DNA from: Pseudomonas putida W15Oct28
GTDB lineage: Bacteria; Pseudomonadota; Gammaproteobacteria; Pseudomonadales; Pseudomonadaceae
Direction: 5' to 3'
Assembly (NCBI RefSeq): GCF_000708715.2
Contig: NZ_JENB01000006.1
Location: 1 to 64,000, forward strand
Length of the DNA: 64,000 nucleotides
Under the pieces are notes generated by a model. That model had not been told where the DNA came from, did no database searches, and saw nothing but the letters and a program-made list of their open reading frames with translations. Shown piece by piece: positions 37,601 to 45,200 of this stretch. How positions within the stretch are numbered: the stretch's first letter is position 1; each line of letters begins with the position of its first letter. Position numbers and translations under genes: made by a program.

Positions 37601-39036
37601 GTCAGGCGCAGGTCCAGCCCCAGGTCATCGACGCTGACGGTCAGCGGGTAGTCGGTACGTTCCTCGGCCCCGACGATGTCGATGCCAGGTGCCACAGGAA
37701 TGACCTCGGCGGCATCCCCGGCATCGCTGTGACGGTAGTTGAGCATGCTGTTGAACAGCGGCGCCGGTGCCGCCACACCGCTGCAGCGTTGGGCCAGGGC
37801 CAGCGATGCCTGTTCGTGGGCAAGCAAAGCGCTGAGCCGCGCATGGGTGGCAAGCAGCCCGTCACGGACTGCCTGCTGACCAAGGTCGATGCGCAGTGGC
37901 AAGGTGTTGATGAACATGCCCAGCGCCTGCTCGCCACCGTCGCCGGTGGTCATGCGGCCCAGCAGCACGCTACCGAACACCACTGCCTGGCGTGCAGAAA
38001 GCTGCCCGATCAGCCGCGCAAAGCCCAGGTGCAGCACACTGGCCGGGCTGACCCCGAGTAGCCGGGCCTGGTTACGCAGGCGCTGGCTGAGCGACGGCGC
38101 CAGGGTATGGCGGGCCTGCTGAAGGGGTTGGTCCGTCTTGCCCTGCAGGCCGAAGGCAAGTGTCGGCTCGTCGATGTCGGCCAGCATCTCGCCGAAGAAG
38201 CGCTCATGGGCCTGTTCGTCCAGGGCTTGGCGGGCTGCGGCCAGCACATTGCGAAACGGCATGGGGGCAGGCAGTTGCGCGGACGTACCGGCCAGGTGCG
38301 CCTGGATTTCACGGCGCACGATGTCCAGCGCGGTGTGGTCCATGATCACGTGATGGAACATCAACAGGGCCACCCACTCATCACCCTCGCCCTGCGCATG
38401 CATCAATTGCATCAGCGGTGCCTGGCGCAGGTCGAGGCGGTAATGGCGCGGGTCGAAGCGTTCACACAGGCCGGCCAGGGCGCTGCTGCCTGCCAGTGGC
38501 ACGGCCTCGCGCACCAGTGCCGCCTCACGCCATACCACTTGCACGGGCGCATCGAGGTATTCCCAGTGCAAGGCGGTACGCAGGATATCGTGGCGCTGGA
38601 TGACCCATTGCAACGCCTGGGCAAAGGCGTCCAGCCGGGCCTTGCTGGCGAAGCGCAGTTGCACCTGCGACAGGTAAGGGTCGCCCTCGCTGGCGGACAG
38701 GTGGTGGTACAGCATGCCCTGCTGCAGCGGCGCCAGCGGGTAGATGTCCTGCACGTTGGCCGCACCGCCCGGCACGCTGTCGACGATACGGTCGATGGCT
38801 GCCTGGTCCAGTGTGACCAGGGGCAGCATGTCGGGGGTAATACGAAATGCCGGGCTAAGCCAGTCATCATCCTGTTCGGCAAGCATCTCCAGCAAGGCCG
38901 GCTTGTGCCGAGACAACGCCTCCCACAAATGGTCGTCCAGGGTGTCGTCGTCGCCGAGGACGATCAGGTCCTGGTCTTCACGCTGGAGTCGGATCGCACG
39001 GGTGGAAAGAGCAGCCATCAGTTCGCTGAAGTGCAT
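25660..39036 (-). CDS. psoB: NRPS PsoB, four modules: Leu-Leu-Gln-Ser, Ser A domain internally repeated
   Basis: The ATG at 39036 (AGGA nine bases upstream) begins a TubC-like docking segment; the 46 residues before it in frame look non-coding. The 4458 residues read: docking (1-50), then four C-A-T modules. The C domains carry HHLSASEGD, HHLSAEQGD, HHLRAAGED and HHLSAEHD, the dual condensation/epimerisation motif or close variants, each followed later by HHxxxDH(T)A. A codes: Leu (D-A-W-F-L-G-N-V-V) at about 530-1020 and again at 1590-2085; Gln (D-A-W-Q-V-G-V-V-D) at 2650-3135; Ser (D-V-W-H-L-S-L-V-D) at 3700-4370. The Ser A domain contains a 170-residue in-frame repeat, so A2 to A5 occur twice. 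T domains carry FFELGGHSLLA. Putisolvin PsoB should have seven modules (Leu-Ile-Gln-Ser-Val-Ile-Ser); three are missing exactly at the repeated domain. Confidence 0.88.
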   Translation of the reverse strand: MHFSELMAALSTRAIRLQREDQDLIVLGDDDTLDDHLWEALSRHKPALLEMLAEQDDDWLSPAFRITPDMLPLVTLDQAAIDRIVDSVPGGAANVQDIYPLAPLQQGMLYHHLSASEGDPYLSQVQLRFASKARLDAFAQALQWVIQRHDILRTALHWEYLDAPVQVVWREAALVREAVPLAGSSALAGLCERFDPRHYRLDLRQAPLMQLMHAQGEGDEWVALLMFHHVIMDHTALDIVRREIQAHLAGTSAQLPAPMPFRNVLAAARQALDEQAHERFFGEMLADIDEPTLAFGLQGKTDQPLQQARHTLAPSLSQRLRNQARLLGVSPASVLHLGFARLIGQLSARQAVVFGSVLLGRMTTGDGGEQALGMFINTLPLRIDLGQQAVRDGLLATHARLSALLAHEQASLALAQRCSGVAAPAPLFNSMLNYRHSDAGDAAEVIPVAPGIDIVGAEERTDYPLTVSVDDLGLDLRLTVQSLPQWDAARLCRQFEQVLASLVDALEQAPATPLQALAVLPPVEREQVVQQFNATARHYPQGHTVHALVEAQAARAPDAHALLQDGQALSYGELNRQANRLAHQLLAQGVQVGDRVALCLPRNGRRLVGLLAVLKAGAAYVPVDPAYPAERIAYLLTDSAPALVLAQTGIEGLPPEVPRLNLDQANAYGSIDSNPQLPALNARQLAYLVYTSGSTGQPKGVMIEHHTLANLVHWHCEAFAVDADAHASSVAGFGFDAMAWEVWPTLCAGATLHLPPAHIANEHVDELLDWWLEQPLTVSFLPTPVAEQALRREQQHPTLRTLLVGGDRLRQFDRDPGFALVNNYGPTETTVVATSGRILPGGVLHIGQPVANTRVYVLDEGLQPVPVGVTGELYIGGAQVARGYFNRPDLTEQRFLGDPFSTQADARMYRSGDLVRWNADGTLDYLGRNDDQVKIRGVRVELGEIEAAISAQPGIGDAVVLVRGDRLLAWYTETNPVGPQELREALLASLPAHMLPVAFIRLDELPLTSHGKLDRRALPDPGSSELFGQQYEAPQGATEASMARVWAEVLGVEQVGRHDNFFELGGHSLLAVTLVERLRKAGLLIDVRVLFAQPTVAALAAVVGTGQEVAVPANRVPPGAARITPGMLSLVALDQAVIDRLVASVPGGAGNVQEIYPLAPLQQGVLYHHLSAEQGDPYLLQTRLAFDSVERLLAWAGALQQVIDRHDILRTAVHWQGLPQPVQVVWRKAQLCVSEIDDLPEQEGAERIDQLHARFDARQHRMDLHQAPLTRLYYSLDPANHQVVAVLLFHHLTLDHTAMDVVAREMRALLFGQGHTLPPAVPYRNYVAQACLGDHSGDEAFFREMLADVDEPTLPLGLADVQGDGREIESAAYALDDAVAQRLRSQARQLGVSAASLMHLAWARVLGVLANRSDVVFGTVLMGRLQGGEGADRALGMFINTLPLRVDTTAPVQAAVRSTHRALSALLAHEHAPLALAQRCSGVAASAPLFSALLNYRHSADDAPREGEGIWEGVRLLGGEERSNYPLTLSVNDLGRGFTFSVLAVPVIGAARVAGWMANAVAQLVQALEQGQGTTVGSLPVLGAADCQQLLGSFNATAQAYPQGQTVHALVEAQAARTPDASAVSQGDQTLSYGELNLRANQLAHRLIADGVRCGDRVALCAGRHCERIIGLLAVLKAGAAYVPVDPAYPAERIAYLLADSAPVLVLADSHSVGLPGDIPRLDLDQPGAFHGRDDNPQVQGLDAHQLAYLVYTSGSTGQPKGVMVEHHTLVNLVHWHCQAFALEAGDRTSSVAGFGFDAMAWELWPALCAGATLHLPPAHIGNEHVEELLNWWLEQPLVVSFLPTPVAEQALRRPIQHPTLRTLLVGGDRLRHFDRDPGFALVNNYGPTETTVVATSGVLLPGAALHIGKPVANTRAYVLDEHRQPVPVGVTGELYIGGAQVARGYCNRPELTEQRFLADPFSRLPGARMYRSGDLVRWNTDGTLDYLGRNDDQVKIRGVRVELGEIEAALAAQEGIRDAVVLVRDERLLAWFTETAAVAVGSLRQALQACLPAHMLPQAFIRLDELPLTSHGKLDRRALPEPDTADLVGHGYEAPVGDTEAAVAQVWAEVLGVNRVGRHDNFFELGGHSLLAVTLIERLRQQGLPTDVRVLFGQPTVAALAAALGKGRQVVVPDNGIPAGCTQITPQMLALVTLDQAAIERVVATVRGGAANVQDIYPLAPLQEGILYHHLRAAGEDPYLLQWPIVFDSQQRLQAFAGALDKVIARHDVLRTAVLWDGLAQPVQVVLRKVPPVGQETCGSEASGTDLDLAQAPLIRLRYSASGGPIKATLQFHHIVLDHTAMKVVLEEIRDHLHGLPPTQLPVPYRNYVAQARLAISEAEHEAFFRAGLADIDEPTLPYGLADMQGRAGDFDLASVALLPAQYQRLRDQARQLGVSAASLVHLAWARLVAATSGNASVVFGTVLLGRLQGGAGADRGLGMFINTLPLRLDLQGLSVREGVRQAHQRLAALLVHEHASLALAQRCSGVKAPAPLFSAMINYRHGATASEQQARHQALEGIEVLPAGGHGNYPLSVNVDDLGDGLRITAQVAPQVGAQRVCDQLQQAIIGLLDALEHQPGLPVQQLSVLTPAERQQLLASQPPQLHALEQPLHTLFEAQVRRSPDAIALEADDGELSYRQLDEQANRLAHHLIALGIEPDDRVAICVERGLSLPVGLLAILKAGAAYVPVDPGYPAERIRHMLADSTPRAVLVHGATRHIAPAAQAPLIDLDQPCWAEQPISNPRVPGLGAAHLAYVIYTSGSTGLPKGVMVEHRNVVNLVQWSRRLIPTAGEGGVLHKTPVSFDASVWELFWPLCSGLRLVLARPDGQQDPAYLVQLIQARRVAVVQFVPALLQQFLDQPGSSHCTSLTDIVCGGGELTEALATQVRQRLPLVRLHNVYGPTETTVDCSVWTLAPDAALPQRALPIGKPIDNTRLYVLDPCDQLVPWGVAGELHIGGAGVTRGYLGLPEQQAERFIANPFVEGERLYRSGDLVRLGQDGNLMFLGRADQQIKLRGLRIEPGEIEACLTAMPDVREAVVLAVDDARLVAWYTGASQPSQSLREALLAHLPEYMVPALYIHLEALPLTPNGKLDRKALPAADAALHGCPYEAPSGATERLLARLWEELLGVQQVGRHDNFFELGGHSLLAVSLTARLRLEGLQVDVRTLFGQPTIAALATTLGANQQVSVPENRIPAGCTHITADLLSLIDLDQAAIERIVAQVPGGAANVQDIYPLAPLQEGILYHHLSAEHDPYVLFSRLRFSSFERLQAFAAALDQVIARHDVLRTAIFWEGLPQPVQVVLRSARLSLTPASAGLHCEEGTPALDLSQAPLIRLLYTDSDGPIEATLQFHHIVLDHTALEVIGEELTAHLQGAPAPAHMPVPYRNYVAQARLGTSQAEHEAFFREQLADIDEPTLPFGLSDVQGDGRGMEEASLPLTAELATRLRQHARQLGISVASLFHLAWARLLAAASGKHNVVFGTVLLGRLQGGEGAERALGMFINTLPLRVDLADTDLRSAAQAVHQRLSALLAHEHASLALAQRCSGVAAPLPLFSAMLNYRHGAERDASQRQGWEGIEVLQGQERTNYPLSLNVDDLGEGFRLVAMTPAEIGAARICGQMNQVLQTMVEALEHTPALAVQHLPVLEPAERQQVLVGFNDTAVDYNLAQTLHGMIEAQVARTPDALAVRAEEGELSYRQLNEQANRLAHHLIALGVKPDDRVAICVERGLSMVVGLLAILKAGGAYVPVDPDYPAERVRHMLSDSAPVAVLVHAATRHVPDTGLLIDLDAPSWSGLPASNPVVAPLTPQHLAYVIYTSGSTGLPKGVMNEHAGVVNRLLWMQDAYGLHADDVVLQKTPFSFDVSVWEFLWPLQAGARLVMARPGGHRDPEYLREVIAREGVTTLHFVPSMLDVGAYVPVDPDYPAERVRHMLSDSAPVAVLVHAATRHVPDTGLLIDLDAPSWSGLPADNPVVAALTPQHLAYVIYTSGSTGLPKGVMNEHAGVVNRLLWMQDAYGLHADDVVLQKTPFSFDVSVWEFLWPLQTGARLVMARPGGHRDPEYLREVIAREGVTTLHFVPSMLDVFLSSAANTAAVHAPKTAPSPQLARVLCSGEALPGSLVRRFHAQLPTVELHNLYGPTEAAVDVSAWHCQSAPDNTPIGTPIANTTLYVLDEQRQPVPQGVAGELYIGGVQVARGYLNRAELTAERFIDDPFSTRPGARLYRTGDLARHLPDGTIEYLGRNDDQVKLRGLRIELGEIQAGLTALAGINEAVVVARDQRLVAYYTGEQQPVETLRTALLAHLPEFMVPALFMHLDALPLSPNGKLDRKALPTPEAIEERPFEAPEGETENLLAALWRELLGVERVGRHDNFFELGGHSLLAVTLTSRLREQGLEADVRALFEQPTLAGYAAITDRMEIVL
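26674..27693. repeat. 510-bp diverged tandem repeat inside the psoB Ser A domain
   Basis: 26674-27183 and 27184-27693 are consecutive copies of the A-domain segment running from GAYVPVDPDYPAERV to FVPSMLDV. They differ at close to twenty positions by eye (about 96% identical), including ATCC versus CTCG near the GLPA(D/S)NP site. The repeat is in frame (170 residues). The junction joins a late A-domain position to an early one with almost no shared sequence, so ordinary homologous recombination would not create it. Confidence 0.9.
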
Positions 39037-39229
39037 CGGTAAGCATCCTGCTTTGCCTGGAAAGGGGAATGGTGGAAACGCTAAAGGATCGTGACCGAAC
39101 GGTCTGACATGGGAAGCGGGGACAGAGACGGATTTAAGGGGCAGGTCTCGGGATATGGGTGAGGCGACAATCAAGCACCGTGCGGGCGGCGCTTGATGTC
39201 GACGACACCAGAAAAACCGGGCGAGCCCT

Positions 39230-42200
39230 TCAGATACGCCTGCGTTTGCCCAGGCTGGGAATGGTTGTTTGCGGTATCACTGCTTCAACCTGCTCGCGGC
39301 GGGTACTGGCCGCCAGCCCGACCAGGGTCGGCTGGCTGAAGAGTGTGCGGGCGTCCACGTACAACCCGGCCTGGCGCATGCGCGCGACCAGGCTGACGGC
39401 GAGCAGCGAGTGCCCGCCCAGTTCGAAGAAGTTGTCGTCACGGCCGACCTGCTCGATTTTCAGCACTTCGGCCCAGATCCCGGCAAGCGCTGTTTCCAGC
39501 TCGCCCAGCGGTGCCTGGTACTCTCGGCTGATCACCGCCTGCGCGCCAGGGGCCGGCAACGCCTTGCGGTCTACCTTGCCGTTCAGGCTCAACGGCAAGT
39601 CGGACAAACCCACGAACGCCTGCGGCACCATGTATTCGGGCATGCGCGCCAGCAGATGACTGCGCAGCGCTTCCAGTGCGGGTGCCTGCAGGCCATCGCG
39701 GCAGGTGAAGTAAGCCACCAGGCGTTCTTCGCGCATCAGCACCACCGCCTGCCCGACCGCGGGGTGCGCGGCCAACGAGGCTTCGATTTCGCCCAGCTCG
39801 ACCCGCAAACCGCGCAGCTTGACCTGGAAGTCGTCACGGCCGATGAAATCCAGTTCGCCGTTTGTGCGGTAGCGCACCAGGTCACCGGTGCGATACAGGC
39901 GATCACCCTCCACGAACGGGCTGGCGATGAAACGCTCGGCCTGCAGTTGCGGCAACCCCAGGTAGCCGCGGGCCACCCCGACACCCCCGATATGCAACTG
40001 CCCCACCGCGCCCAAGGGTACCGGCCGGTCATGGGCATCGAGCACATACACGCGGGTGTTGGCGATTGGGCGCCCGATTGGCGGTGCCTGCGTGGGCAAC
40101 GGTTCATGCGCCTGCAACGTCCACGCAGTGCTGTCTACCGTGGCCTCCGTGGGGCCGTAGACATTGTGCAGGCGGGCGTTGGGCAAGCGCTGGCGAACGC
40201 TTTGCACCAGCGCCAGGGTCAACTCGCCACCGCCGCAGAAAATGTCGGTCAGGCTGGAGCACTGCGCGGCTTGGGGCTGTTCCAGAAACTGATGCAGCAG
40301 TGCCGGTACGAACTTGACGATGTTCACCTGCTGCTGCTGGATCAGTTGCACCATGTACGCCGGGTCGCGGTGGCCATCGGGCCGTGCCAGGACCAGGCGC
40401 AAGCCGGCGGTCAACGGCCAGAACAGCTCCCACACCGAACCGTCGAAGGTGAACGGTGCCCGCTGCAGCAAGGCAGCGCCCGGGCGCGGTGGGCAGATAC
40501 GCGAGCCCCAGTGCACCAGGTTGCACAGCCCGCGGTGCTCGATCATCACACCCTTGGGGGTACCGGTGGAGCCCGAGGTGTACATCACGTAGGCCAGCTG
40601 CGATGCCCCAAGCCCTTGCACCTTGGGGTCGTCGACCGGCCCGGCCTGCCAGGTACGGCTGTCAAGGTCCAGCAAGCGGCAAGGCAGTGAGCTGAACAGC
40701 CCCAAGGTGGCACCGTGCACCAGTACCAGGGTCGGGGTGCAGTCCTGCAGCATGAAGCGCAGACGCTCCTGCGGGTAGCCAGGGTCCATCGGCACGTAGG
40801 CCCCCCCTGCCTTGAGCACGCCCAGCAAGGCGACCATCAGCGAGACACCACGTTCGATGCACACGGCCACCCGGCAATCGGGGCCAACGCCTTGGCTTGC
40901 CAGGTGATGGGCCAGGCGATTGGCCTCGGCGTTCAGCGTCGCATAGTCGAGGCTGACATCGTCCACCTGCAGCGCGATGGCGTTGGGCGTTCGCCGTACC
41001 TGGGCCTCGAACAACGCAGGCAGTGTCTGCCCGGTCGGGCTGCTGCGGTCTTCAGTGCTGTTGAAGCCCGACAACAGGCGTTGCAATTCACCCTCAGGCA
41101 CTGCGCGCAGCGCCTGCATCCCTGTACTGTTGTGGTTGGCAAGTGCGTCCTGCAGCTGGTGCAGGGCCGTCAACATGAACGCCAGTACGCGCTGCGCGCC
41201 AATGGCACGCGGGGCCCGGACAGCCAGCTGCAACGCCTCAGCGTGTTCATCCACGGTCAGCACCAGGCTGTGGCTCTGTACCTCGCTGGCTTCGGCCAGT
41301 TCCACCCCCGGCAGCACCTGCCCGAACGGCACTGCACCCTGGCGGTAGTTGATCAGGCTGTCGAACAAGCCCGTGCCCGCTGGCAAACCGCTGCAACGCT
41401 GGGCCAGGGTCAACGGCGCGTCTTCATGGGCAAGCAAGGCCGCCAGGCTGGCATGGGTTTCACCCAGTGCCTGTGCGGGCGAACGGTGCGCAAGCGTGAT
41501 GCGCAGCGGCAAGCTGTTGATGAACATGCCCATGGCGCGGCCGGCGCCAGGGCCCGCCACGCTGCGCCCCAGCAACACGCTGCCGAGGACGACCTCGTCA
41601 CGCCCGCCCAAGGCGCCGAGTACCTGCGCCCAGGCCAGGTGCAACATGCTGGCAAGGCTGGCACCCTGGTGCCGCGCTTGCCGGCGCAGCCCGAGGGCGA
41701 ACGCGCTATCCAGCCTGAGCTCGCGGCTCTCCAGGTCTTGTTCGTCGACCGTTGCACCACCCAGCCCTGGAAGCGGCGCCTGTGGTTCAAGACCGGCGAA
41801 CTGCGCCCGGAAGAACGCTTCATGCCCGGCCTGGCGCTCGGCACTGGCGCTGATGGCTACGTAGTCCCGGTAGGCCACGGGCCTGGGCAGGTTTTCACCG
41901 CGCCCGGCCATGATCGCTTCAAGCTCGCCGAGAAGCACCTGCAGGGAAATGGCATCGTTGACCAGGTGGTGAAAGCGCAACAAGCCCAACCAGCGGCCCT
42001 GGCTGGCATCTTCGCTGGACACCAGCGCCATCATCGGTGCCTGACGCAAGTCCAGTGGCCTTTGCTGCGGGTTGAAATGGCTGCGCAGTTGCCCGGCGGG
42101 GCCGTGCCAGTGTTCGACCGGCAGGCGTGCGTTACGCCACACCACCTGTTGTGGATGCTCCAGGCCCTCCCAGGCCAGGCTGGTGCGCAGGATGTCATGG

Positions 42201-45200
42201 CGGTCGATCACCTTCTGCAGGGCATCGACAAAGGCTTGCAGGTGCCCGCGGCTGGCGAAGGTGAACAAGGCGTGTTGCTGGTACGGGTCGTTCTCGTCGG
42301 CGACATGGTGATACAGCAACCCCTGTTGCAGCGGGGCCAAGGGGTAGATCTCCTGCACGTTACCGGCACCTCCCGGTACTGCGGCAACAATGCGGTCAAT
42401 GGCGGCCTGGTCCAGCTCGGCCAACGCCAGCATCCCCGGCGTGATGTGCGTGCAATCCTGCGCCACACCGTTCTGCGGCACCGTCACGGCGTCTTCGCGT
42501 TTTACGCTGGCCGCCAGCGCGGCCAGTGTCGACTGGCCGAACAGGACCTGTACATCAGCCTGCAAGCCTTGCTGGCGCATGCGCTCGATCAGTTGAACAG
42601 CCAGCAGTGAATGGCCACCGAGTTCAAAGAAATGATCTTGCCGCCCTACCCGCTCCACGTGCAGCAACTCGGCCCACAGCCGGGCCAGGCGCTGCTCGAT
42701 GTCGCCTACGGGCGCTTCATGCTCTCGGCGAACCTTGGCGGTTTCTTCCGCGTGCGGCAAGGCACGGCGGTCAAGCTTACCGTTGGCGGTCAATGGCCAG
42801 GCGGCCAGGCGCACATAGGCCACCGGCAACAAGGCAACGGGCAGGCGCTCGCGCAGGTGCTCATGCAGTGCTCGCGGGGTCACGGCCTGATCACCGATGA
42901 ACCAGGCCTGCAACTGGCCGTCGCGCAGCATCACCACGCTCTCGTGCACAGCCTCATGGCTGGCCAGGGCCGTTTCGATCTCGGCCAGCTCAACCCGTAC
43001 ACCACGGATCTTCACCTGGTCGTCGTTACGCCCTAGGTACTCGAGCGAACCGTCTGGCAGCCAGCGCACCAGGTCGCCGGTGCGGTACATACGAGCACCC
43101 GGCACACTGCTGAACGGATCCCGCACAAAGCGCTCGGCGGTCATCTGCGGCCGGTTGAAATAACCCCGGGCAACCCCCTTGCCGCCGATATGGAGTTCAC
43201 CCGCAGCGCCGATCGGCAGCAGGTTGCGCTGATCGTCAAGCACGTACAGGTGGGTGTTGGCCACCGGCCCCCCAATGTGCAGTGGCCCACCCGCCTGCAC
43301 CAGGCCGGAAGTGGCCACCACTGTCGTCTCGGTGGGGCCATAGTTGTTGACTACCCGGTACCGGCGCTCGCGGGCAAGGCGTCGCAGGCGGTCGCCGCCC
43401 ACCAGCAGCGTTTGCAGGGTCGGGTGCAATACACCCTGGGCAAACGCGTGCTCGGCCACCGGCGTGGGCAGGAAGCTGACATCCAGCGGCTGGGCCCGCC
43501 ACCAGCCGAGCAAGGCGTCGATGTCCTCAGCGCCATCGCGCACCGGCGCCAGGTGCAAGGTCGCGCCGCTGCACAGCGCAGGCCAGACTTCCCAGGCCAT
43601 GGCATCGAAACCGAATCCGGCCAGGCTAGACTGATGGCGCCCCGGGCCCATGTCGAAGGTGCTGCAGTGCCAGTCAACCAGGTTGGCCAGCATGTGCTGC
43701 TCGACCATCACGCCTTTGGGCAACCCCGTAGAGCCCGAGGTATAGATGACATAGGCCAGATCGTGCTCTGACTGCGTGGCGTAGCCGAACGCCGGGGCCG
43801 GTGTCGCGGCCCAGTCGAATCGATCCAGATCGATCTGCGGCAAGCCATGGGCCGGCAGGCGTTCGGCCAGCCGGGAGAGTGTCAAGACCACATCAGGTGC
43901 GCTGTCTTCCAGCAAGTAGGCCAGGCGCTCGCGGGGGTGGGCCGGGTCGACAGGTACGTAAGCGGCACCGGCCTTGAGCACGGCCAGCAGGCCCACCAAG
44001 GTGTCCAGGCCCCGCAAGGCGACCACCGCCACCCGCCGCTCGGGCCGCACGCCCAGCCTTGCCAGGTGCTGGGCCATCAATTCGGCACGGCGGTCGAGTT
44101 CGCCATAGGTCAGCGCCTGGCCGTCGTGCAGGGCAGCCAGCGCCTGCGGCCGGGCCTTCGCCTGGGCCTCGATACGGCGCTGGATCAACGGCTGGCCTGC
44201 GGCTGCCGGCGACATCGCCGTGGCATTCCATTGCCGCAGCGCGGCATGTTCACCCGCGGTCAGCAGGTCGAATGCGTTGATGGGCGTTTGCGGGTGCTCC
44301 AGGCCTTGTTCCAGGATGTGCAGAAGCCGCTCGGCCAGCGCCTTGGCGTCATCGTCGGCAAACCAGGCGCGGTTATGCACCAGGTGCAGGTAGGCCGCGC
44401 CACTGTGGCTGTTGCAACGCAGGTGGATACTCAGCGGCGTCGGCTCGTGGCCATTGCAGATCATCACCGTGTGGCCAGGCGCGTCACCGATGCGCAGCTC
44501 GTTGCTGTCCTCTTCGAACGACACCATCAGTTCGAACAGCTGCGGCCGTTGTTCATGCAGGGCCCCGAGGCTGCGGTTGAGCTCGCTCAGGGCGAAGCGC
44601 TGGTGGCGAAAGTCCTGCTTCAACGCATCGCGAATTCCCTGCACCAGCCCGGCAAACGAGCACTCCCGACCAAAACCCATGCGCAGTGCGCTGACTTGGG
44701 TGAACAGCCCCAGGGTCGACTTGAAGCGGGCATTGCTGCGGTTGCGCACGGGCAGACCGACGACCCACTCGTCACGTTGCCAACTGCGGGCCACGCACAC
44801 GTGCAGCGCAGCCAGCAGCACGTGGAATGGCGAGGCTTGCAGCCCGGCAGCGAAGTGCCGCATGCGCGCCAGTAGCTGGCTGTCGAACGGTTGCTCCAGC
44901 GCACCACTGGGCAAGGCGTTGCCCGATGTACTGCGCTCACGCGGCGCCAGCAGCGCATCGGGCAGTTGCTGGTATTTGGCGAACCAGTAATCACGGTCGC
45001 TGCTGTGGCGCGGCGAGGCCTGGTACTGCGCATCATCCTCGATAAACGCCTGGTAGGATGCCGCGCCGTGCGGCAACGCCAACCCCTGTTCCAGCAGGCG
45101 GTAACAATCGGCGAGCTGCCTGAACCACTGATCCACCCCCCAGCCATCGAGTACCAGGTGATGCGCCTGCACGGCCAGCAGGTAGTGCTGCTCGGCCACG

